A stretch of 64,000 bases of DNA from Hygrocybe punicea (taxonomy: Eukaryota; Basidiomycota; Agaricomycetes; Agaricales; Hygrophoraceae). The first letter of the stretch is position 1, and every line of letters starts with the position of its first letter. Shown here piece after piece: positions 58,421 through 64,000 of this stretch. The notes under the pieces are model-generated. The model had not been told where the DNA came from and did not search any database. It saw only the letters and a list, made by a program, of their open reading frames with translations. A program made the position numbers and the translations under genes. The stretch spans positions 9,124,891-9,188,890 of the forward strand of contig OY744461.1 of NCBI GenBank assembly GCA_963556145.1, in the 5' to 3' direction.

Positions 58421-60293
58421 ACGGCTCCCCCGTAGCCCAACTTCCTCGCGAAGCGTAGCGCCGTATCAATTGATACGTGCCTGCCATTCGCGAGGAGAAC
58501 GGAGCTCAGGGGTGAGCCCACCTCGGTCTGGGGTTCAGACGCGGTCTGAACCCCAGACCGAACGCGAAGAGACGGTTCAAAGCCGTTCGGGTCCAGGTTT
58601 GGCCATGCGCCAAACCGGACCCGAAGTTCAGTTCGCGGTTCCGCCAAAAAGGCTCGGAACCGGACCGAACTGAACTTCGGCAACACTATATCACTCTCAT
58701 TTATCAGTCCAGTACACGGATGGCATGTTCGGCCCCCTCGTCATTCACGATCCCACAGAGATGGTGCCGAAAGTTGACAAGGAGAGGATCGTTTTCATGG
58801 GCGATTGGTACCATACATATGGAAGTGTCCTCGTAGCCAGTTACCTCAATCCAACATCTAGATGGATGAATGGGGAGTCTGGTGTAGAGCCGCTTGCGGA
58901 CAATTTGTTGATAAATGGCCACAACACGTACAATTGCTCCGTTGTTTCCACGACTTTCCCTCCCAACCACGATGGCCTGCCCCCTCCGATCTGCAACCCC
59001 ACGGATGGGGGACTGTATGTGACCAAAGTGAAGTCTGGGAACAGCTATCGTCTTCGCCTTATCAACCACAGCACTTTCTTTTCGTACTGGTTTAGCGTCG
59101 ACAACCACACTTTGGAGATCGTGGAGATCGACGGTGTCGAAATCGAGCCGATCACTTTCCGCGGTGTCAATGTCAACATCGCGCAGCGATAGTGTCATTA
59201 TACACGCTGACCAGCCTGTCGGGAACTACTACATGCGAGCAACGTTCCCAACCAGCTGCTTCCTTCCATTTGTTCCTTACAACAGCACCGGACTCGAAAG
59301 CACGGACTATCACGTCATGGGGGTTATTTCATATGACAACACCGACCCCAACGCTCCCCTGATCGGTGTACCTGGGAACACGACGAATCCGTACAGCGTA
59401 GAAGACAATCGGTTCAACGACCTCGTCTGGGAAGGCTGCAACGACATGCCATTTGACATGCCTGTGCCCCAACGTCGACTCCCGGCGTACGATGTGAGCT
59501 CGGGGCTGAACATGCACTACCTCGAATACGCATTCCGGCAGTCCCAAAATGAGAATCGCATATTTGTCAACAAGACGTTGTGGGCGCCGCTTGAGAACAA
59601 TGCTACGCTGTGGAAGTCAATTGGCCAGAATTTTTCTGGAAATGGCGGAGGGTATGAAAACTGGGGATTTTCGCTCGATCAGCAGGTGCTATTGATCCAG
59701 GATTCGGGAAAAGATAAGGGTGTGCAGGTGGTGATTAACAGCATGGATGGAATGGAGCATCCGTGGCATCTTCATGGCCACGAATTCCAGGTAAAAAATC
59801 CTTCTATTCGCGGATGTCGCTATAAATAATTAATCGGTTATAGATCGTGGGGTGGGGTAAAGGCAAATACGGAGAAGGGCAGCCGACGACTTGGAAATTC
59901 AATAATCCCATGAGGAGAGACACCGTTTCTGTTCCCGCGCTTTCTCATGTTGTCTTGAGGTTTGTAGCAGATAACTCGGGGATGTGGGCGTTCCACTGTC
60001 ACATAAGAAACGTCTTCGGTGTTCTCCCGTTTATTTGAACGCTAATCCTTCGCCAGGTTGCGTGGCACATGGAAGGGGGGATGTTGGTCCAGTTCCTCGA
60101 ACGACCGACAGACCTTATGGGCCTTATGTTGGCCAAGCTGGACGGTAAATGGATGCTCAAGTCGCTGTGGTTCTGCCTGAGCAACGATCAGGCTTTCGGG
60201 ACTGAGCCAGTATGGAATCCTAACGACCCTGGTGCTTCAAGTGCTGCACTACCATCTACCACGGGAAAGCCCCTCATTATTGATGGTGACTAG

Positions 60294-61045
60294 TAAGTTA
60301 TAAGACTCCCGCTCACTCCGAGTCACAGCATTGAAAAAAGAAAAGAAAAGGAAAAAGCAAAGTACATTCCGTTCCGAGGGTTATATCCCGCCACTCCCAG
60401 TTTTTCCGTTGTTTGTCCATTTATTTGTTTATGATCATGGATTTTATTCCTATTTTCATATCTAATCATTCCTCCCTCACAAAGGGCCTTAGAAAGGGCA
60501 GAGAAAGGTAGTGGGGCGCGACCGGCCCTGATGACAGCGGCGCGGCCCGAAAAAGATATGTATCAGATAAAAAGAAAGGAGTACATAAACGAGTCGAAGA
60601 GGGAGGCGGGAGGGTAGACCGAAATGAAATACGAGAGGAAGAAATTTGAGGTCCAACAATCTCTCTCTTTCCTTGAAAAAGTGCAAGAAGGGGGTGCGGC
60701 GCTGGAGTGGTCCCGAGGGACCTCTCGGGATCAGGGACAGAATCGCATGGAAAGGTCAAGGTGGATGGGATGGATAGGACAAGATCAACTAACTACTACA
60801 TCCGGAAAGGCTACTGACTAAGGGACTGGTCACGTGATCTGTCAGGCACAACCACTACAGCGCCCAGGAACCAAAGGACCTTATGACTAGGTCATCAGGT
60901 CAGCGAGGAATGGATCGTGTAGAGATCCGGGGGTTCCAATTGTCTGGGACTGTAGAGTCCGGGTTCACGGAGAGCAGTGCTGGATGGAGCGGCAAAGGTG
61001 ATGTCGGACAATTAGACTAATGTAAACATAGTTTAAAAACGAATA
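60294..61045. other. 3' flank of the oxidase, no gene
   Basis: It holds A-rich tracts and GC-rich filler after the oxidase stop; no gene or repeat was recognised. Confidence 0.4.
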
Positions 61046-61733
61046 ATGACATTTTGAAAAACAAATCTTTTAAAGAAGGAGGTCCTAGTAAAATGATAAC
61101 TTGTGAAATACTGCACCAAATTACATAGTCTGAGAGGGATAATTTGTCTATGTTCTAAGGGCCATCTTTCCCTCTATTTACAATTTCAAAATATGTGTTA
61201 TATAAAAAGTTACAGGTGAATTGTTGATTTGAGTCATTGCAACTTGTACAATGAATATCTTTACAAGAAATGCTTGGATTGACATGATTGTAGAGAGAAA
61301 GTTGTTCTATTTTCCAAGGGCTACAAGGGCCTATACCGCGTTTTCTTGTATTTTGGACTTTAGCAGATTATTGTAATGTTATTTATACAGAGGTTGTTTT
61401 TGTGTAATTCTCCTTCGAAATTTCAAAGTACAGAAAAACGCGATATGGGCCCTTGTAGCCCTTAAAAAATAGAACAACTTTCTCTCTACAATCATGTCAA
61501 TCCAAGCATTTCTTGTAAAGATATTCATTGTACAAGTTGCAATGACTCAAATCAACAATTCACCTGTAACTTTTTATATAACACATATTTTGAAATTGTA
61601 AATAGAGGGAAAGATGGCCCTTAGAACATAGACAAATTATCCCTCTCAGACTATGTAATTTGGTGCAGTATTTCACAAGTTATCATTTTACTAGGACCTC
61701 CTTCTTTAAAAGATTTGCTTTTCAAAATGTCAT
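61046..61733. mobile_element. 688-bp palindromic MITE, TA duplication
   Basis: Two arms of roughly 330 bp, almost identical, read ATGACATTTTGAAAA inward and nearly meet at about 61370. The flanking dinucleotide is TA on both sides (61044-61045 and 61734-61735), as for Tc1/mariner-type MITEs. There is no coding sequence. A transcript would fold into a very long hairpin. Confidence 0.8.
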
Positions 61734-61735
61734 TA

Positions 61736-62689
61736 TATGTGAAAATAGCAATAAACCCGCACCAGGGAATGATCATGTGAGCATGCATAAATGGTGTCGT
61801 CATTAGCCTCAGCTATAGACTATCATACCAACATTATTTAAAATTGTCCTGTCCATCGCCTTTCCTAATTTGTCCTTCCTCACTATTCCGAAACGTTACA
61901 CCCTGAAGAACTCCAATGCTGTGACAGGGATGACAGCTGGGAACTTTTATTTGGATGCTTTGTAATACTAGCACATCCTTTTTTGACCAGGTTCAAACCA
62001 ATGATTAAATCCGAACCTTGGACCAAGGTTCAGCCAAAGGCTGTCACAGCCTTTGGGTCTAGTCTAGACAATTGTAAAAAGAAGGGCTCGAACCTGCAAC
62101 CTCCTAAGCAGATTGAAAAATTATCAAACCAATACATAATTCCACCAAGCCATTGCACCTTGACATATTTGGGCAACTGCATCAATTTATCTGACCATGG
62201 GCTTCTAATTTGAAGCCACTAACCGAAACCTTATAATGTAATATAAGTCATGGCTTCAAATCTGACACGGCTTACTAGAAACTGATGGACTTAGTGAAAT
62301 TTTTACTAGGGCCAAACCCTGTGACAGCATTGGGCTCCCAAGGTTGGCTCAAGGTTTGGCTGACCAACATCATTTCAATGATTTCAGAAATCCCTGCCCC
62401 ATCGCTGACACATTGTTGAATCAACCCTGACTCTCATGCTCTCACACCCTTTTTTGACCAATGCTGTCACAGTACTGACTAATTTTGACAGTGTAGATGT
62501 CCCTCCTGGCTTCTTCCTTCCCATCTCTCCCCCTTCTTTCTCTTTGCTTCATCAGGGAAAACCCCCTTCGCTAATTATGTGAAATTAGCAGAAATTAGTA
62601 GTTCCAAGTCCTAAAATTATTTAGGCTCAGTCTTTCAGGTCCAGCCCAGCCAACTTTTTCATCCAGAATCTATCATTGTGGCAACAGCT
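61736..62689. other. Repeat-derived non-coding sequence
   Basis: It contains several GAACCTTGGACCAAGGTTCA / CAAGGTTGGCTCAAGGTTTG and GCTGTGACAG-type words, including a CCTTGGACCAAGG palindrome near 62014. These look like decayed element sub-termini. No gene was seen. Confidence 0.35.
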
Positions 62690-63140
62690 GATATTTGTCC
62701 AGCTTGGTCTGGCACTGCCATCTGAGATCCAACTTGAAGTTCAACCATTCTCTTTGAAGAGACTCCATGGTGACCATCGATGAGCTTTACAAGGTGGGCC
62801 ATTTGTAATTCTCCACATGCTTCATCATCCAGGAGGTAGCTGACTTTCTTGTCCTGTCTTAGCAACAAATTTGGCCTCAGCAACTACAAGTCGTTCGAGG
62901 TAGCCAAAATTGTGATGCTCTTCAAGGCTAATGGCTGGGTCAACCCAACAGTGTATGAGGGTGTCTGTAATCCTGTTGACCAGACTATCAAAACCGAGTG
63001 CATACTTTCATCATGTGCACACTGTTGTTTTTATCATTTTCTTGTGGGCTATCTCCTGTCTGATGGAGCACCCAACAGTGTCGAAGCAGGCAGCATTTCT
63101 GATAAAAACCTTTGGCATCTACTTCAACAAATGGCAGGTA
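62690..63140 (+). pseudogene. Aldo/keto reductase (AKR7-like) remnant
   Basis: Plus-strand pieces read VTIDELYK, an intron of about 70 nt ending at CTTAG, then NKFGLSNYKSFEVAKIVMLF, KANGWVNPTVYEGVCNPVDQ and TIKTE. These are followed in a drifting frame by FYHFLVGYLLSDG and EAGSISDKN. This follows the AKR7/aflatoxin-aldehyde-reductase core (DELYKxGKFxxFGLSNYxxWEVA..., NGWxxPTVYQGxYN..., xFxxxxPLxGGLLxG) where NADPH is bound. The catalytic Asp/Tyr/Lys/His region upstream is not recognisable. A decayed gene or a fragment captured by an element are both possible. Confidence 0.6.
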
Positions 63141-63472
63141 TGATGGGTCCTGTGCATGAGTTGTGTGAATGTTGTTGTGCATGCCCTCTTCCTTATGTTC
63201 CTCCTTGCATGTGGGCTGACTTGTTTTGGTTTACTCACAGACGAAGCATGGATGGAACCTGAACCTGGTGGTACTCAATCTGCACAGCTACATCGACTTA
63301 ATTACATCTTTGCTGAAGTAACTGTGTATAGCCACAGCCATTATGGCCCGACATCCATATGGCTACCCACTGCTCTCTTCACCTCCTTGCTCATGTAGTT
63401 ATAACCCACCCTTCATTTGAGAGTTGGCTTTGCTTGGTCAGTAGTGCTTGTTAAATGTTTCCTTATAGCATC
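63141..63472. other. Possible continuation of the reductase remnant
   Basis: A plausible acceptor near 63239 (TTTACTCACAG) leads to ACGAAGCATGGATGGAACCT, but I could not match the translated sequence to any aldo/keto reductase segment. No separate gene is proposed. Confidence 0.3.
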
Positions 63473-63894
63473 CTATTTGTCTTTGTTAGCCTGTAAATCT
63501 ATTGCTTCATAAAACAAATTGTATGAACTGTCAAACAAGGTGACTGCATGCAGCACTGTTACCATCTTGAATTGCTGGTGCTTGAGTGGGACAGTCACAA
63601 GTGACATCTGGACTTCAATGATGTCTCCTACATGGATGGTCTGAGGCTCACTTCTTCGAACAGTCACTTGTACCTTGCTTGGTTTGCCAACACTTACCAC
63701 CTACTACCGTATGTGTAATAATGGACAATGTTTTCCTCACCATGGACATAGTTTGGTTTTGACATTTCTTCCAGTATTCCATGGGGGTCCACTGCATTGG
63801 TGAATGGTATGTGTATCATCTCTGGCACATCTTGCTTTGGTGTAAAATACCAATTTGAAATGTTGAGAGCTTCATGCCCAGCATATGTTGCCAC
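63473..63894 (-). pseudogene. Fragment of an unidentified repetitive fungal protein
   Basis: Two minus-strand frames read HGEENIVHYYTYGSRW and then VQVTVRRSEPQTIHVGDIIE, VQMSLVTVPLKHQQFKMVTV, LHAVTLFDSSYNLFYEA. The combination is familiar from a widespread hypothetical protein of basidiomycete repeats (a xxYY...PxxFxxGDIVExQxSFVxVPL... region). The two frames are not joined by a clear intron, and the upstream part runs towards the window end at 64000, so the gene is incomplete here. Confidence 0.4.
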
Positions 63895-64000
63895 TCTCCA
63901 TTCCTCTAGTTTTCCAACAGGAAACTGTCAATAAAAAAGTGAGTATATCTCCTTTGCTGCATTTGCTGCATCTGTGAAAGCTGGCATCCCTGTGCTGGTA

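Larger units (their letters stand above)
56894..58688. mobile_element. hAT-type non-autonomous element with trinucleotide array
   Basis: The element is 1795 bp, with terminal repeats TAGTGTTGCCG(T/A)AGTTC and a perfect 8-bp duplication TATCACTC (56886-56893 and 58689-58696), diagnostic of hAT. The sub-terminal regions are full of GGTTCGGTTC / GAACCCCGAACC motifs in both orientations, as usual for hAT transposase binding. There is no transposase. Removing the element and one duplication restores WYHSHLSVQYTDG in the oxidase. Confidence 0.93.
56094..60293 (+). pseudogene. Membrane-anchored multicopper oxidase (laccase-like), inactivated
   Basis: The protein has a cytosolic tail, a signal anchor (ILTVVVVAILLLVAGFAICK) and three cupredoxin domains. 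All four copper motifs are present: SIHWHG, FWYHS-HLS (split), HPWHLHGHEF and FHCHI/AWHMEGG. It would oxidise phenols or metals outside the cell. Lesions: the ATG frame (ATTDSRPKYTR) shifts before LRQEPEDDALV; a 1795-bp hAT-type element sits inside the second His-x-His motif; a 2-nt loss at about 59190 changes NIAQRYS into NIAQR-stop before VIIHADQPVGNYYMRA; and the HCHI/AWHM intron lacks a clean GT donor. Introns near 56563-56614, 56737-56800 and 59790-59845 are otherwise normal. Confidence 0.85.

Noticed and set aside
57116..58673. Very long open frames (up to about 480 codons, both strands) rich in Gln, Ser, Ala, Leu or Cys
   Set aside because: They follow automatically from the trinucleotide array, none begins with a plausible start context, and all frames are open alike. 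Reported as a repeat, not as genes.
1..64000. tRNA or rRNA genes, CRISPR arrays
   Set aside because: No cloverleaf with A/B boxes, rRNA segment or regularly spaced short repeat with unique spacers was recognised by eye. A tRNA scan would be the decisive test for tRNAs.

Overview
The window is nuclear DNA from a filamentous basidiomycete, most likely an agaricomycete. Host genes are split by many short introns (about 50-75 nt) and belong to fungal families: cytosolic-type Mn superoxide dismutase, exostosin-like glycosyltransferase, calcineurin-like phosphoesterase, Zn2Cys6 protein, ankyrin protein, and a laccase-like multicopper oxidase. The mobile elements are also of fungal types: PIF/Harbinger with a Myb partner, IS630/Tc1, Tad-like LINE, Crypton, hAT-type MITEs and solo LTRs.

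Layout. Positions 1-15.6 kb form a small host gene island. It holds Mn-SOD (-), a type II membrane glycosyltransferase (+), a decayed Ser-rich membrane protein (+), a metallophosphoesterase (-), a Zn2Cys6 protein (+), an ankyrin protein (-), a remnant of a hydroxylase/desaturase-like gene, and a single-pass membrane protein with two beta-rich extracellular modules (-). From 15.6 kb on, the window is a nested transposon graveyard. In order it holds a structurally complete Harbinger element (15614-18600) and a complete IS630/Tc1-like element with 212-bp inverted repeats and a second gene (18853-22492). That element cuts the end of a large gene fusing a Ulp1-like protease to a DDE transposase (to about 28.25 kb). 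An LTR-like insertion (28255-29949) follows, and then a lectin-like gene broken into two pieces. Those pieces are separated by a 6.8-kb transposon (30400-37203), which itself carries a MITE inside a MITE. A Tad-like LINE (37944-45567) follows, itself interrupted by a 1.3-kb insertion. Next is a SAP-domain gene split by a 1665-bp solo LTR, and then an apparently intact Crypton-type tyrosine recombinase gene (50999-52697).

The right part (53-64 kb) has a 150-157-bp tandem array with a second copy of the 3-bp-TSD MITE. It then has a multicopper oxidase pseudogene interrupted exactly in its copper-binding HxH motif by a 1.8-kb hAT-type element carrying a trinucleotide-repeat array. A 688-bp palindrome, an aldo/keto reductase remnant and a fragment of an unidentified repetitive fungal gene close the window.

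Main message. Several insertions can be dated relative to each other from target site duplications and from reading frames that rejoin when the insertion is removed. Premature stops in the transposon genes are repeatedly TGA where Arg (CGA) or Trp (TGG) would be expected, as C-to-T decay would give. The Harbinger, Tc1-like and Crypton genes, by contrast, can be read end to end and may be recent or active. All exon coordinates are hand-derived from reading frame, GT-AG signals and family knowledge; no transcript evidence or database search was available.
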